A stretch of 64,000 nucleotides of DNA from Cryobacterium suzukii (GCF_004403185.1 NZ_SOHJ01000001.1:64038-128037); one strand, 5' to 3'. Positions 18,164 through 27,000 are shown, numbered from the stretch's first letter. Notes: generated from the letters alone by a model not told the origin. A program made the numbers and translations.

Positions 18164-18811
18164 TCAAAGCAGTCCGGCATTGCGCACCATCATCGCCAGC
18201 TGCACTCGGTTGGTGGTGTCGATTTTCTGAAAGATGTGTGTGATCGTTGCTTTTACGGTCGCGACGCTCATGAACAGATGAGTGGCTATTTCTGCGTTGG
18301 GAAGTCCGCGTGCAATTTGGATAGCGACTTCGCGTTCTCGGTCGGTGAGTGTGGCGAGTGCGGCGGACGCTGCGGAGTTAAGCAAAGCTGTTGCAGCGGC
18401 GCTGGTGGCTGCGGCGATCAACCGGCGTGTAATCGTTGGTGAGAGCATGGGCTCACCGGCTGCGACGGCATGGATTGCGGCGATCAGGCGCGCTGGCGAG
18501 GTGTCTTTCAACAGAAAGCCTGCGGCGCCGGCACCCAGAGCGCGCAGGACGAGGTCGTCCGCTTCGAAAGTGGTCAGCACGATGATGGCTGGCGCCGTGG
18601 GGTGCGCCATGAGCTTCTCCGTAGTTGTTACTCCGTCTTGTACCGGCATGCGGATGTCCATCAGCATCACGTCCACGTCACCGGCAAGTTTTTCTGCCTC
18701 CACGCCGTTGGCTGCTTCGGCGACGATCTGGATGTCAGTTTCACCACCGAGGATGAGCCGTAACCCGGTGCGCACCAGCGCGTCGTCGTCCACGATCGCC
18801 AACCGGATCAC
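18164..18811 (-). CDS. NarL/LuxR-type response regulator
   Basis: A 215-residue two-domain regulator. The receiver domain has the acidic pair in IVDDDAL and the phosphoacceptor Asp in VMLMDIRMP, followed by LTTF and LLKD. The C-terminal LuxR helix-turn-helix is LTDREREVAIQIARGL ... VATVKATITHIFQKI. The start is GTG 18811, which overlaps the kinase stop (GTGA); a long upstream frame running into the kinase gene is an artefact. It pairs with the adjacent histidine kinase and probably controls the divergent ABC-2 exporter. Confidence 0.92.
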   Translation of the reverse strand: MIRLAIVDDDALVRTGLRLILGGETDIQIVAEAANGVEAEKLAGDVDVMLMDIRMPVQDGVTTTEKLMAHPTAPAIIVLTTFEADDLVLRALGAGAAGFLLKDTSPARLIAAIHAVAAGEPMLSPTITRRLIAAATSAAATALLNSAASAALATLTDREREVAIQIARGLPNAEIATHLFMSVATVKATITHIFQKIDTTNRVQLAMMVRNAGLL

Positions 18812-19938
18812 GCGGGCATCTCCCAAGGCAGGGTCGCATCGAGAACGAACCGTCCATTGGCGACGCGGTTCGTCAGGGCTCCGCTGACCATGTTTACCCG
18901 TTCCGTCAGGCCGATCAGTCCGAGGCCACCGGATGAAGCATCGACGCGGCCCAGTGTTAGCGTGTTGCTGACGCGCAGGTGGAGTTCTTGCCCAGGTCGC
19001 CCGCGCATCAGCACCTCGACACGCGCGCCTGGTGCATGTTTGCGTGCGTTCGTCAGGGCCTCCTGCACGATGCGATAGGCGTGACGCCCGATCTGAGCGG
19101 GCAACTGCGCAGCATCCTTCACCTCGTCGCTGATTTCGACGATCTGGCCGGCCTCGCGAACTTCGTCGAGGAGCGCGGGGAGTTCTGTCCATGATGGTTG
19201 AGGCGGTGCGGTCGACGCAGCGTCACGAAGGCTGCCGAGGGTCGCGCGCAACTCGGTAAGGGCTTGATGCGCGCTCTCGTGGATAACGGTTGCGGCCGCG
19301 CGCACGTCGGCTGCGCTGAGATCGGTTCGATGGGCGAGCGCTCCGGCGTGCAGGGAAAGCAGCGAGATGCGATGGGCAAGCACGTCGTGCATCTCCCGAG
19401 CGATGCGGGCTCGTTCGCCCAGTCGGGCTTGCTCCAGCTGTTCGAGTTGGCGGAGTTGTTCCTGAACGCGCCGGTTGGCACGCTCGGTTTCGAGATCTCG
19501 GCGGCTGCGCAGGTACAGGCCGGCAACGGTCAGCGCGGTGATCGATAATGTCATCGTCGAGACGGCGAGGATCAGCTGCTGGGTGAGGCCATCACCGCTG
19601 GAGTAAACGGCGGTGGCGGTCCAGAGCAGGAGGGCGGCCAGCACGATGCGGCCCCATCGGCGGTGCTTCGTGAGGGAGACGTAGGCGACGAAGGCTGGCC
19701 CGATGACGGTGGTAGACAGGAGCGCAGCGGCAGCGGTTATGAGCGCGACGGCCAATGGTGCGCGGTGTCGGGCCCGCAGGAGAACCAGTCCGCTGATTCC
19801 GACGGCGAGATCACCGGCCACCCACCATCTGCGCTCGGGCTCGGTCACGGCAATCCAGACGAGGATGATGCTAAAGAATCCCATGACGGCGAGTGCGCAG
19901 GCGTAAGGAATCGCGCGCATCCACTTCGACTGGTCCAT
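18808..19938 (-). CDS. NarL-type sensor histidine kinase
   Basis: A 376-residue kinase. The N-terminal third holds about five membrane helices (CALAVMGFFSIILVWIAV ... LAVALITAAAALLSTTVI ...) and no large external sensor. A HisKA_3 box follows with the phospho-His in ERARIAREMHDVLAHRI, then an ATPase domain with ALTNARKHA and GGLGLIGLTERV. This intramembrane-sensing layout is common for cell-envelope or antibiotic stress. It is divergent from the ABC-2 exporter genes and coupled to the response regulator. Confidence 0.9.
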   Translation of the reverse strand: MDQSKWMRAIPYACALAVMGFFSIILVWIAVTEPERRWWVAGDLAVGISGLVLLRARHRAPLAVALITAAAALLSTTVIGPAFVAYVSLTKHRRWGRIVLAALLLWTATAVYSSGDGLTQQLILAVSTMTLSITALTVAGLYLRSRRDLETERANRRVQEQLRQLEQLEQARLGERARIAREMHDVLAHRISLLSLHAGALAHRTDLSAADVRAAATVIHESAHQALTELRATLGSLRDAASTAPPQPSWTELPALLDEVREAGQIVEISDEVKDAAQLPAQIGRHAYRIVQEALTNARKHAPGARVEVLMRGRPGQELHLRVSNTLTLGRVDASSGGLGLIGLTERVNMVSGALTNRVANGRFVLDATLPWEMPA

Positions 19939-20098
19939 CCTCCGAGCCTACGGGAGCGACGCTTTGTGATGAATTGACCTTCGTCTATTTCAGCCTAGAC
20001 AGCAGTCGACAATATGGCGCCACCGTCGCACCGAACGGTCATCACCTCTTCGACCTTCGCCCGATGTGCTGCTGTGCGCGACGGGCTGAACTGGATGC

Positions 20099-20812
20099 AT
20101 GATCGAATTCACCGGAATCACCAAACGTTACCGAGGCCGTACCGCTCTTGACGATGTCAGCTTCACGGTGCCGCCAGGCTCCGTGACGGGGTTTCTCGGC
20201 CCTAACGGAGCGGGCAAGACGACGGCGATGCGAATTCTCCTCGGCCACACCCGAGCGACGGTTGGTACCGCGACAGTCCTCGGCTCCCGATACGCCGAAC
20301 TTCCTAATCCGGGTCGCCACGTCGGAAGTCTGCTCGATGCGGGAGCTGTTCATCCTGGCCGGACCGGCCGGGAAACGCTCCGAATCGCGGCAAGGATGAT
20401 GGGCGTGCCCATCCCCCAGGTCGACACGGTTCTCAACCGAGTCGGACTAACCCGGCGAGAAGGATCGACCCGTGTGCGCGCGTACTCGCTCGGTATGCGG
20501 CAGCGTCTCGGTATTGCTCAGGCGCTCCTCGGCGAGCCCCGTGTGCTTGTGCTGGACGAACCGGCCAACGGGCTCGACCCGCAGGGCATGGCTTGGCTGC
20601 GCACCCTCGTCCGATCCCTCGCCGATGACGGCTGCGCGGTACTTCTCAGCTCACATCTCCTGCATGAGGTCGAGCAGGTCGCCGACCGGATCGTGATGAT
20701 CGGCAACGGTCGCGTGCTCGCCGCCGGCTCCACCCGCGAACTGGCTGCCGGTCACGACCTCGAGCACCTCTATTTCCAGCTCACCACCCCCACCGATCGG
20801 AGCGCAGAATGA
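20099..20812 (+). CDS. ABC-2 type exporter ATP-binding protein
   Basis: A 237-residue ATPase of the drug/bacteriocin export class. Walker A is LGPNGAGKTTAM, the signature is YSLGMRQRLGIAQALL, Walker B is VLVLDEPANGLDPQG and the switch His is in LLSSHLLHEVE. It overlaps the permease gene by ATGA and is divergent from the kinase gene across a 160-bp gap (19939-20098) that must contain both promoters; no distinct operator was seen there. Confidence 0.93.
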   Translation: MIEFTGITKRYRGRTALDDVSFTVPPGSVTGFLGPNGAGKTTAMRILLGHTRATVGTATVLGSRYAELPNPGRHVGSLLDAGAVHPGRTGRETLRIAARMMGVPIPQVDTVLNRVGLTRREGSTRVRAYSLGMRQRLGIAQALLGEPRVLVLDEPANGLDPQGMAWLRTLVRSLADDGCAVLLSSHLLHEVEQVADRIVMIGNGRVLAAGSTRELAAGHDLEHLYFQLTTPTDRSAE

Positions 20813-21585
20813 TCTCCCGAACAGTCTCTACAACGCCGGCCATCAGCGTCAATAGCGTGTCCATCCCGTTTCACCGCCTCATCGACGTTGAAACCCGTAA
20901 GTTCTTCGACACACTCGTCGGGCAGATGCTCACAGTCGTGACGATTGTGCTCGCAATCGGCATCATGACCGGATTTGCCTGGTTTATGGAGCCAACAGTG
21001 CAAGGCGTGATCATGATCTCCGGGGCGGTACTCTCGATTCTCCTTCCGGCCATGGGCATCCTCGCCGTAACAAGCGAATGGAGCCACGGCACCGCCTCGA
21101 CGACCTTTGCTCTCGAACCCCGACGAGTGCGCATCGTCGCAGCCAAACTCTTCCCCCCGGTGATCGCGACTGCGCTGACCTGCGCTGTACTCGTCGGAGT
21201 CGCCTTCGTCATTATCGGAGCCGTCGCCGCCGCTCGGGGCGTCGCCGCCGACTGGACTTTTGATCCGGCGGCCACTGCAGGCTGGTTCGTCGTCAACGTG
21301 ATACTCGTGCTCAGTGGGGTCGCGCTCGGCACATTAATCCTTAACGCCCCCGCCGCGATCATTTTCGTCGTCACAAGCGCCATGGCTTGGAGCCTCATTG
21401 CCGTCTCCAGCACGACCGGAGCCGCCATCGCTTCGTGGCTCGACATCGGCACTACCACGACAGCACTACTCGATGGCCGCGCCACCGTCGATGACCTCGA
21501 ACGTATCGCGATCTCAATTACGGTGTGGGTGCTACTGCCACTGATAGTGGGCGCCGTGCGAGTGGTGCGACGCGAAGTGCGCTGA
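20809..21585 (+). CDS. ABC-2 type exporter permease
   Basis: A 258-residue membrane subunit with six hydrophobic segments (MLTVVTIVLAIGIMTGFAWF, GVIMISGAVLSILLPAMGILAV, PPVIATALTCAVLVGVAFVII, and three more up to VLLPLIVGAVRVV). The motif EWSHGTASTTFALEPRR is characteristic of ABC-2 permeases beside LanEFG/BcrA-like ATPases. Its last 68 bases overlap the 3' end of the convergent MFS gene. Confidence 0.88.
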   Translation: MISRTVSTTPAISVNSVSIPFHRLIDVETRKFFDTLVGQMLTVVTIVLAIGIMTGFAWFMEPTVQGVIMISGAVLSILLPAMGILAVTSEWSHGTASTTFALEPRRVRIVAAKLFPPVIATALTCAVLVGVAFVIIGAVAAARGVAADWTFDPAATAGWFVVNVILVLSGVALGTLILNAPAAIIFVVTSAMAWSLIAVSSTTGAAIASWLDIGTTTTALLDGRATVDDLERIAISITVWVLLPLIVGAVRVVRREVR

Positions 21586-23086
21586 GATTCTTGGGCTGAA
21601 GCGCGGCTTTGGCCTGTGTGAGCCTCGCGTTGACCTCGTCTGACTTTGTGGGGCGAAGAAATAGCGCGATAGCTGCGGCGGCCAGCACGCAGAGTAATGC
21701 GTTCACGCCGATCGCGGTCGTGACACCGCCGAGGACTCCGGCGGGTCCGGTGTCGCCGAGCGTGTTCATCCGTGCAGTGACGATCGCGGACATGATCGGG
21801 ATTCCCAGCGTGATTCCGACCTGCTGACTCATCGTGACCAGGCCGGTCGCCAGGCCCTGTTCCGTATCGGGCAGGCCGGAGGTGGAGGTGACGACGTATC
21901 CGACGATCGCGACCAGGTTTGCGATACCCCCGATGAAGGTCGCGACGAGCAGGAGAAGCATCCAGCCGGAGTCTGGGCCGAGAAACATGAGCGGAATCGT
22001 GGCGGCTGCCTGGAGCAGGAAACCGGAGACGATTGAACGGCCTGAGCCGAGTGCGCCAATAACTTTCGGGCCGATGATTCCGCCGAGCACGGTGCCAGCT
22101 CCGAGGACGGCGAAGGAGAGTCCAGCCGCAAGCGGCGAGTAGCCGAGTACTTCCTGCACGTACAAAGTCAGCAGGAACACCAGCGAGGTTTCAGTGGCGA
22201 AGGCCAGTAGCCCGGCGATGTTGCCCCAGGCGACAGCTTTCCGTTTGAGGATAGCGACGGGTACTAACGGATGCGCCACTCGCTTTTCAACCTGCCAGAA
22301 GACGACCAGGAAGACGAAGCCGGCCAGGATTGCCCCCAAGGCCGATGGATTCCCCCATGAGGTTTCGCCCGCCGTGGTCAGCCCGTAGACCAGAGCGAGA
22401 AGCCCGAAGGTCACGGTGGCAGCACCGGCGACGTCAAGCTTGGGGCGTTCGTTCGGGCGGCTTTCCTTCAGGACGACAGGCGCGATCACGAGGACCACAA
22501 CCGCGACGACAACGTTGATGAAGAATGCCCACCTCCAGCTGAGCAGGTCGGTGAGCACCCCGCCGAGGATCGCTCCGGTCGTGAACCCTGCCGCCATCAA
22601 AGCGCCGTTAAGGCCGAGCGCCTTGTTTCGCTGTGGTCCTTCGGTAAATGAAGTCGTCAAAAGCGATAGGGCCGCCGGCACGACCATCGCCGTCGCGAGC
22701 CCCTGGGCCACCCGTGCGACGATCATCAACACCGGTTCCTGTGCAAAACCGCCGCCGAGAGAGGAGACGCCGAGCAGGGCGATGCCGACAAGGAAGAGGC
22801 GGCGACGACCGAACAGATCAGCGATCCGACCGAAGAACAGGGTGAACCCTGCCGCGCACAAGGCAAACGAGGTCGCGATCCATTGCAAATGATCGAGGCT
22901 GAATCCGATGTCGGCACCGATGGTCGGCAACGCCACGGTCAGGATCGAGAAATCCACGGCAAGGGTGAAACTGGCCGTGAGTAAGACGAACAGGGCGAGG
23001 CGTTGCCGCCCCGTCAGTCTCGCGGTATCCCCGACGGGGCCTGCTTGGTTCACGGCGTGGTCGGAAGTTTGAACGGTACTGGACAT
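21518..23086 (-). CDS. DHA2-family MFS multidrug efflux transporter
   Basis: A 522-residue, 14-helix major facilitator of the EmrB/QacA type. It has motif A in GRIADLFGRRRLFLVG, the motif C region in ALMAAGFTTGAILGGVLTDLLSWRWAFFINV, and a basic C-terminal tail. GAAAGG lies upstream of the ATG at 23086. The gene is divergent from an XRE/MmyB-like regulator, which probably controls it. It exports drugs by proton antiport in the family; the substrate here is unknown. Confidence 0.92.
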   Translation of the reverse strand: MSSTVQTSDHAVNQAGPVGDTARLTGRQRLALFVLLTASFTLAVDFSILTVALPTIGADIGFSLDHLQWIATSFALCAAGFTLFFGRIADLFGRRRLFLVGIALLGVSSLGGGFAQEPVLMIVARVAQGLATAMVVPAALSLLTTSFTEGPQRNKALGLNGALMAAGFTTGAILGGVLTDLLSWRWAFFINVVVAVVVLVIAPVVLKESRPNERPKLDVAGAATVTFGLLALVYGLTTAGETSWGNPSALGAILAGFVFLVVFWQVEKRVAHPLVPVAILKRKAVAWGNIAGLLAFATETSLVFLLTLYVQEVLGYSPLAAGLSFAVLGAGTVLGGIIGPKVIGALGSGRSIVSGFLLQAAATIPLMFLGPDSGWMLLLLVATFIGGIANLVAIVGYVVTSTSGLPDTEQGLATGLVTMSQQVGITLGIPIMSAIVTARMNTLGDTGPAGVLGGVTTAIGVNALLCVLAAAAIALFLRPTKSDEVNARLTQAKAALQPKNLSALRVAPLARRPLSVAVAPTP

Positions 23087-23251
23087 GCCGTCCTTTCGAT
23101 AGAGGAACGCTTCGTGGGCGCCGGGAAAACCGGCACAATGCCACAGTGAGCCACCGTGCGCGCATCAACCAGACCCGCCTCATCCCACCCCCACGGTGCC
23201 TAGCCCTGACAGGGACAGGCTTGATCCGCTCAGACAGTCGAGAATGTAACC

Positions 23252-24139
23252 ATGGCTGGCATGAACCACACAGAAGAACTCGGCGAGTTCCTTCGAACTC
23301 GGCGCGCACAACTCACCCCCGAGGAGGCAGGGATCGCCTCCTACGGTGCCCGTCGGGTGCCCGGTCTCAGACGCGAGGAACTCGCTCAACTCGCCGGCGT
23401 GTCGGCCACGTACTACACACGTTTAGAGCAGGGCCAATCGACGAACGCCTCCGAATCCGTCATCGACTCAATCGGGCGGGCGTTGAACCTGAATGACGAT
23501 GAGAAAGTGCACCTGCATGACTTGGCACGACCCGCCAAAGCCAAGCGCCGCGCTCCGGGCAAACCCGACCAGGCAACGCCCGGCACCATACGTCTTCTGA
23601 ACGCCATGGCCAATGTTCCGACCGTGATCATGGGCCGAAGGAACGAAGTCCTGGCTTGGAACCCGCTCGGGCATCTACTCGTCGCCGGGCACACCGACTT
23701 AGACGCGCCAAGCCGGCCATTCGATCGGCCAAACCTCACCCGGATGCTCTTCCTCGACCCCCACACGAAAGACCTCTATCGCAACTGGCGTGACGAGGCC
23801 TCACTCGCCGTGGCATCCCTGCGGTTCATCGCCGCACAACATCAGGACGACGCCGAACTGACCCAGCTCATCGGCGAACTCACGCTCAAGAGCCCCGACT
23901 TCGCTGCGATGTGGACGAAACACCCGGTCCAACAATGCGTGAGCGGTATCAAGCGTTTTCACCACCCCGAGGTTGGGGACTTCGACCTCAGTTTCGAGGT
24001 CCTCCACCTCCCCGGTGCCAGCGGACACCGAATGATGACGCACGCGGCCGAACCCGGCTCAACCGATGCCGCCGCGCTGGAGCTCTTATCGGCTACAAAC
24101 GAGACCCCGGTCGCGCGACACGTTCCGTCACGGATCTAA
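23252..24139 (+). CDS. XRE-family regulator with MmyB-like ligand domain
   Basis: A 295-residue protein. The N-terminal helix-turn-helix (VPGLRREELAQLAGVSATYYTRLEQGQ) is followed by a C-terminal MmyB-like, PAS-related ligand domain (MGRRNEVLAWNPLGHLL ... VLHLPGASGHRMMTHAAEPGS). These regulators commonly sit divergent to a transporter or oxidoreductase they repress; here the partner is the DHA2 pump. Two adjacent starts (ATG 23252 and 23261) are possible and neither has a strong ribosome site. Confidence 0.88.
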   Translation: MAGMNHTEELGEFLRTRRAQLTPEEAGIASYGARRVPGLRREELAQLAGVSATYYTRLEQGQSTNASESVIDSIGRALNLNDDEKVHLHDLARPAKAKRRAPGKPDQATPGTIRLLNAMANVPTVIMGRRNEVLAWNPLGHLLVAGHTDLDAPSRPFDRPNLTRMLFLDPHTKDLYRNWRDEASLAVASLRFIAAQHQDDAELTQLIGELTLKSPDFAAMWTKHPVQQCVSGIKRFHHPEVGDFDLSFEVLHLPGASGHRMMTHAAEPGSTDAAALELLSATNETPVARHVPSRI

Positions 24140-24296
24140 CGCACGCTCGTACCGGAGGTGAACTGCGAACCTTGCAAACCTGCTCGCTGCGCCCGCCATT
24201 CGGCACGATGCGATTCCCGAGGCCCCAAACGGCAATTAGCGAGCCGCCGAAACCGCCAACGACATATCCGTACGGGGAATCCTGGTCACACTTCGC

Positions 24297-25205
24297 TCAG
24301 ACTGCGAACTCCGAGACGATGAGGCGGGTCGCATCAGCGATGACATCGTTATTGTTCGGAGCGCTGGCTACCTCCGTTCGAGTGAGAATGCACATGGCAA
24401 TTGTTTGTCGTTGCCCCTGCCAAAGCACTCCGGCATCGTTGACGATTCCGTAATTGCCTGCGCCAGTTTTGTCCGCGAGCTCGAACGGTTCGGACAGGCC
24501 CGCACGAGCTCGCGTACCTGAGGTGGTGTTGCGGAGCATTAAATCCTGGAGGCGGCTACGTGCGAGCTGCCCGGCATCACCGTCGATGAGGAGTGCTTCC
24601 ATGATTGCAACCATGTCTTCAGCGGTAGTGGTATCGCGAACGTCTCCGGGGAGTCCTTCGTTGAGTTCCGGCTCTATACGGTCCAGCCGCGTTCGCCTTG
24701 CGCCGAGTGCCTGAGCGAACTGCGTGATTGTTGCTGGCCCGCCGAGCTCACGGAGAAGAAGGTTGCCTGCTGTGTTGTCGGAGAATCGGAGGGCGGCGTC
24801 TGCCATTTGATTCGGCGTCATCGTCATCGACGTTGAAGCAGCTGCGACCGGTGAATTCACGACGACGTCAGCGGCAGTGAAAGAAATTGGTGTGCTCCAG
24901 TATTGGTCTTCATATCCGCGTAGGCGGAGCAGATTTGCCACTGCTAGCACTTTGAAAAGTGAGCACATCGGCACAGGCTCGGTTGCACGATGGTTGATTT
25001 GCCGGCCGGAACGTACGTTCTTCGCGCTCAAGGCAATCATCACCCCCGATGTCGACTCAAGTTGACGGACACTCCGCCCAAAGTTTGAAATCGACGAGGC
25101 TGGTGCGGGGCTCGTTGTGGTGCAGCCTGCAAGGGCCATCGCTGCCGCGCCGACGACCAAGAAAGATCGTCGAGAAGAATGACCGATTGTTCGAGTAGTA
25201 GACAT
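24297..25205 (-). CDS. Class A beta-lactamase, lipoprotein
   Basis: A serine beta-lactamase of about 302 residues. The N terminus carries Arg residues, a hydrophobic core and a lipobox (MALAGC), so it should be exported and lipid-anchored. Active-site motifs are complete: S-x-x-K in PMCSLFKVLA, SDN in RFSDNTAGNLLL, the omega-loop Glu in EPELNE and KTG in LADKTGAGNYG. The start is placed at ATG 25205; a longer frame from 25250 would add a 15-residue tail before the signal. The 157-bp gap between it and the regulator gene (24140-24296) holds nothing recognisable. No BlaI/BlaR regulator is adjacent. Confidence 0.93.
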   Translation of the reverse strand: MSTTRTIGHSSRRSFLVVGAAAMALAGCTTTSPAPASSISNFGRSVRQLESTSGVMIALSAKNVRSGRQINHRATEPVPMCSLFKVLAVANLLRLRGYEDQYWSTPISFTAADVVVNSPVAAASTSMTMTPNQMADAALRFSDNTAGNLLLRELGGPATITQFAQALGARRTRLDRIEPELNEGLPGDVRDTTTAEDMVAIMEALLIDGDAGQLARSRLQDLMLRNTTSGTRARAGLSEPFELADKTGAGNYGIVNDAGVLWQGQRQTIAMCILTRTEVASAPNNNDVIADATRLIVSEFAV

Positions 25206-25354
25206 GTCGACCACTATGCCGGGAATTGCACTGTCATGTCCAAGCATCAAAAGACCCGACTAATCGCGACGCCCCATGACACATCAGGACCGACAGGGCT
25301 ATACAATTTTAGCCCCGTGCGGGCCGGCCTGCTGACCCCGATTCACGGAGACAC

Positions 25355-25444
25355 TTATCGCTTCAATTGCGAGTTCCGCTCAAAATCTGGTTCGTGTCTT
25401 TTTTTCCAGACTGTGCCGGCAGGATCACACCCCAGACTTAGCAT
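25355..25444 (-). CDS. Possible 29-codon ORF behind the leader repeat
   Basis: A short frame starting at ATG 25444, directly after copy 1 of the repeated leader and preceded by GACAGG. It encodes MLSLGCDPAGTVWKKRHEP and ends at TAA 25355-25357. It is not hydrophobic and shares only the first two codons with the membrane protein that follows copy 2. It may be an upstream ORF on the beta-lactamase transcript or the stump of a lost gene. Confidence 0.2.
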   Translation of the reverse strand: MLSLGCDPAGTVWKKRHEPDFERNSQLKR

Positions 25445-25492
25445 CCTGTCTTCTACAGATAGCGGCGCGCAGGTGGATTTACCGGCTGGCTA
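25439..25492 (-). repeat. Leader repeat, copy 1
   Basis: A 54-bp segment about 83 percent identical to 31226-31279 in the same orientation. The conserved core is AGATAGCGGCGCGCAG and the outer part CCGGCTGGCTA (plus strand). Read on the minus strand, it ends at an ATG-CTA that is conserved in both copies and carries a Shine-Dalgarno-like GACAGG just before it. It therefore looks like a duplicated promoter/5' leader, here lying upstream of the beta-lactamase. Confidence 0.7.
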
Positions 25493-25499
25493 ACGTAAT

Positions 25500-25925
25500 T
25501 TAGAAAATAGGCTTTCGTTGTCCGTCTGGCGCCTGGCCGAGCCAGGCGAAGAGCAACAGCACGAGTGCGGTACCCGATAGCACCCCATCTAAGAGGCCGG
25601 CGGGAAGCAAAAAGACCATCAGCATTAGCGTCACAATGCAATTGACCAGGGAAAGCCCGAGTCCCCACAGCTGGTTCCGCAGCAGCCCGAGCGCCCCGAG
25701 GATTCGTAGAACCGCGAAAATCCCACTCATAGCCATCATGAGATAGAGATTGTCCTGCAAATAGGGAAGGGCGAAAACATCAGCATGTTCGACAATCGAT
25801 GCCTGCGGGATCTTAAGAACAAGGAGAACAAGGACGCCAATGAATACGACGCCTTCCATTAATACGCCCTGAACAAGGAGTAACCCGGCCGCCCACCGAT
25901 ACTGCCGCCGCTGAGTTGTGTCCAT
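25500..25925 (-). CDS. Four-helix membrane protein
   Basis: A 141-residue protein with four predicted helices (LLLVQGVLMEGVVFIGVLVLLVL, LYLMMAMSGIFAVLRILGALGLL, LGLSLVNCIVTLMLMVFLL, SGTALVLLLFAWLG) and short polar ends. ATG 25925 is preferred over 26102 because the extra 59 residues are Cys/Arg-rich and unstructured, and because the shorter gene leaves room for the divergent microprotein gene at 26014. No family was recognised with certainty; the layout resembles small DoxX-like or hypothetical actinobacterial membrane proteins. Confidence 0.65.
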   Translation of the reverse strand: MDTTQRRQYRWAAGLLLVQGVLMEGVVFIGVLVLLVLKIPQASIVEHADVFALPYLQDNLYLMMAMSGIFAVLRILGALGLLRNQLWGLGLSLVNCIVTLMLMVFLLPAGLLDGVLSGTALVLLLFAWLGQAPDGQRKPIF

Positions 25926-26013
25926 TCCGCAACAGTATCGGCCGCTCAGGTGACGAACGAAATAGCGCAAGACGGAACCTCCGCAACTCAGACCGCACCA
26001 AAAGGATGGGGCC

Positions 26014-26197
26014 ATGAACGACAAGATCACGACGGTTCTTATCCCGGGAGTTTCTGCGTTGTTTGTCGCCGCTTTTTTCCTTTTTGCGGCGCTCTGGGTC
26101 AACGGTAATTCACTTCCCCATTGCGCTCAGCATTGCAATCGTGCTCGGCGCAGGCACATATCTCGCTATGGCTAAAGGTACGTCGCGAAAAACTTAG
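26014..26197 (+). pseudogene. Frameshifted two-helix microprotein gene
   Basis: ATG 26014 has an ideal AAAGGA seven bases upstream and opens with a helix (VLIPGVSALFVAAFFLFAAL). At about 26100-26115 the frame degenerates to Cys/His/Arg-rich residues and stops at TAA 26173. Shifting by one base at that point restores a second perfect helix (FPIALSIAIVLGAGTYLAM) and a basic tail ending at TAG 26195-26197. The ancestral product would be about 60 residues with two membrane helices. Either a one-base insertion broke the gene or the assembly has an error. Confidence 0.6.
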
Positions 26198-26228
26198 TGA
26201 CAGAAATGCCCCGATAACCGGCAGTTCT

Positions 26229-26582
26229 CTAGCCAGGCTGGACGGCGACGTTAATGGCGTCCACGACGGATCGGGGCTGACCCACGGTGAGAACCAGCCG
26301 TGCGTAGTGCTCGTCGATGAGTTCGATCACGACTGTTTCACTTGGAGCACTGACGTTCCAAAACGACTTGTCGCCGTCCTTATTGAATGTTCCTGCCCAT
26401 TTTCCCGGTAGCGCCAGTCCAGGGGCGCGGAGTCCTTTGGGTTCCTGATTTGCACCGGGATCGAATGTTGCACCGCGAACATGGCTCAACGGGATTTCGA
26501 GTTTGCGCTTGAAGGACCAGACCTTGTCCAGCCCCTGGGGCTCAACAACAAGCATCGTGTCGGTCAGGGTGATGATGTTCAT
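26229..26582 (-). CDS. Conserved hypothetical protein, PH-like beta fold
   Basis: A 117-residue soluble protein starting LTDTMLVVEPQGLDKVWSF and containing IPLSHVRGATFDPG and GLRAPGLALPGKWAGTF, then FWNVSAPSETVVIEL and a last helix. It resembles a widespread actinobacterial hypothetical family with a bacterial PH-like fold. Its ATG overlaps the TetR stop by four bases, so it is the second gene of a TetR-led operon. Function unknown. Confidence 0.7.
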   Translation of the reverse strand: MNIITLTDTMLVVEPQGLDKVWSFKRKLEIPLSHVRGATFDPGANQEPKGLRAPGLALPGKWAGTFNKDGDKSFWNVSAPSETVVIELIDEHYARLVLTVGQPRSVVDAINVAVQPG

Positions 26583-26977
26583 GCGGAATCCTTTGTTGTG
26601 GCTTCGTTGGCGCGTGGTTCGCGGGCGCGCTCGAGGAGTCGCTCCCCGAGCGATTGAGGGGTGTGCCTTGGTGCCACACCGGACAGGATGCCGAAGGCGA
26701 TGGATCGAATTTCTGGGTCCCGCGGAGCGAGTTCCATGAGGGCGACGAGTAGCAAATCAGTTGAATCATGCGTCGGCATTGCTGGCCCGGCACTCTGCCT
26801 AAGCGCCAAAACGAAGAGACCGCGTTTACTTCCAAAAGCCTTGTACAGGCTCCCCCGATGCAGGCCCGTCGCCTGCACGAGATCGTCTATCGAGGTTCCT
26901 TCATAACCAGTGCTGCGAAAGATTTCGGCACATTGAGCCACAACCTCGGCTTCGATAAATGATCTGTTCCTACCCAT
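26579..26977 (-). CDS. Short TetR family regulator
   Basis: A 132-residue protein. The N-terminal helix-turn-helix is typical (AQCAEIFRSTGYEGTSIDDLVQATGLHRGSLYKAFGSKRGLF), but the ligand domain is reduced to about 70 residues, well short of the usual 190-200 total. Whether it is truncated or naturally small is unclear. It heads a two-gene unit with the PH-like protein and is preceded by a tandem 14-bp repeat that may be its operator. Confidence 0.8.
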   Translation of the reverse strand: MGRNRSFIEAEVVAQCAEIFRSTGYEGTSIDDLVQATGLHRGSLYKAFGSKRGLFVLALRQSAGPAMPTHDSTDLLLVALMELAPRDPEIRSIAFGILSGVAPRHTPQSLGERLLERAREPRANEATTKDSA

Positions 26978-27000
26978 ACCCTCAGACTACGCATAGGGAA

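Noticed and set aside
18090-18180. Inverted repeat ACCCCAAC/GTTGGGG after the large permease gene
   Set aside because: The arms are about 45 bases apart and no T-run follows, so a terminator call is not supported.
18812-19192. N-terminal extension of the response regulator frame
   Set aside because: The extra 127 residues overlap the histidine kinase in another frame and are Arg-rich; the receiver domain starts at GTG 18811.
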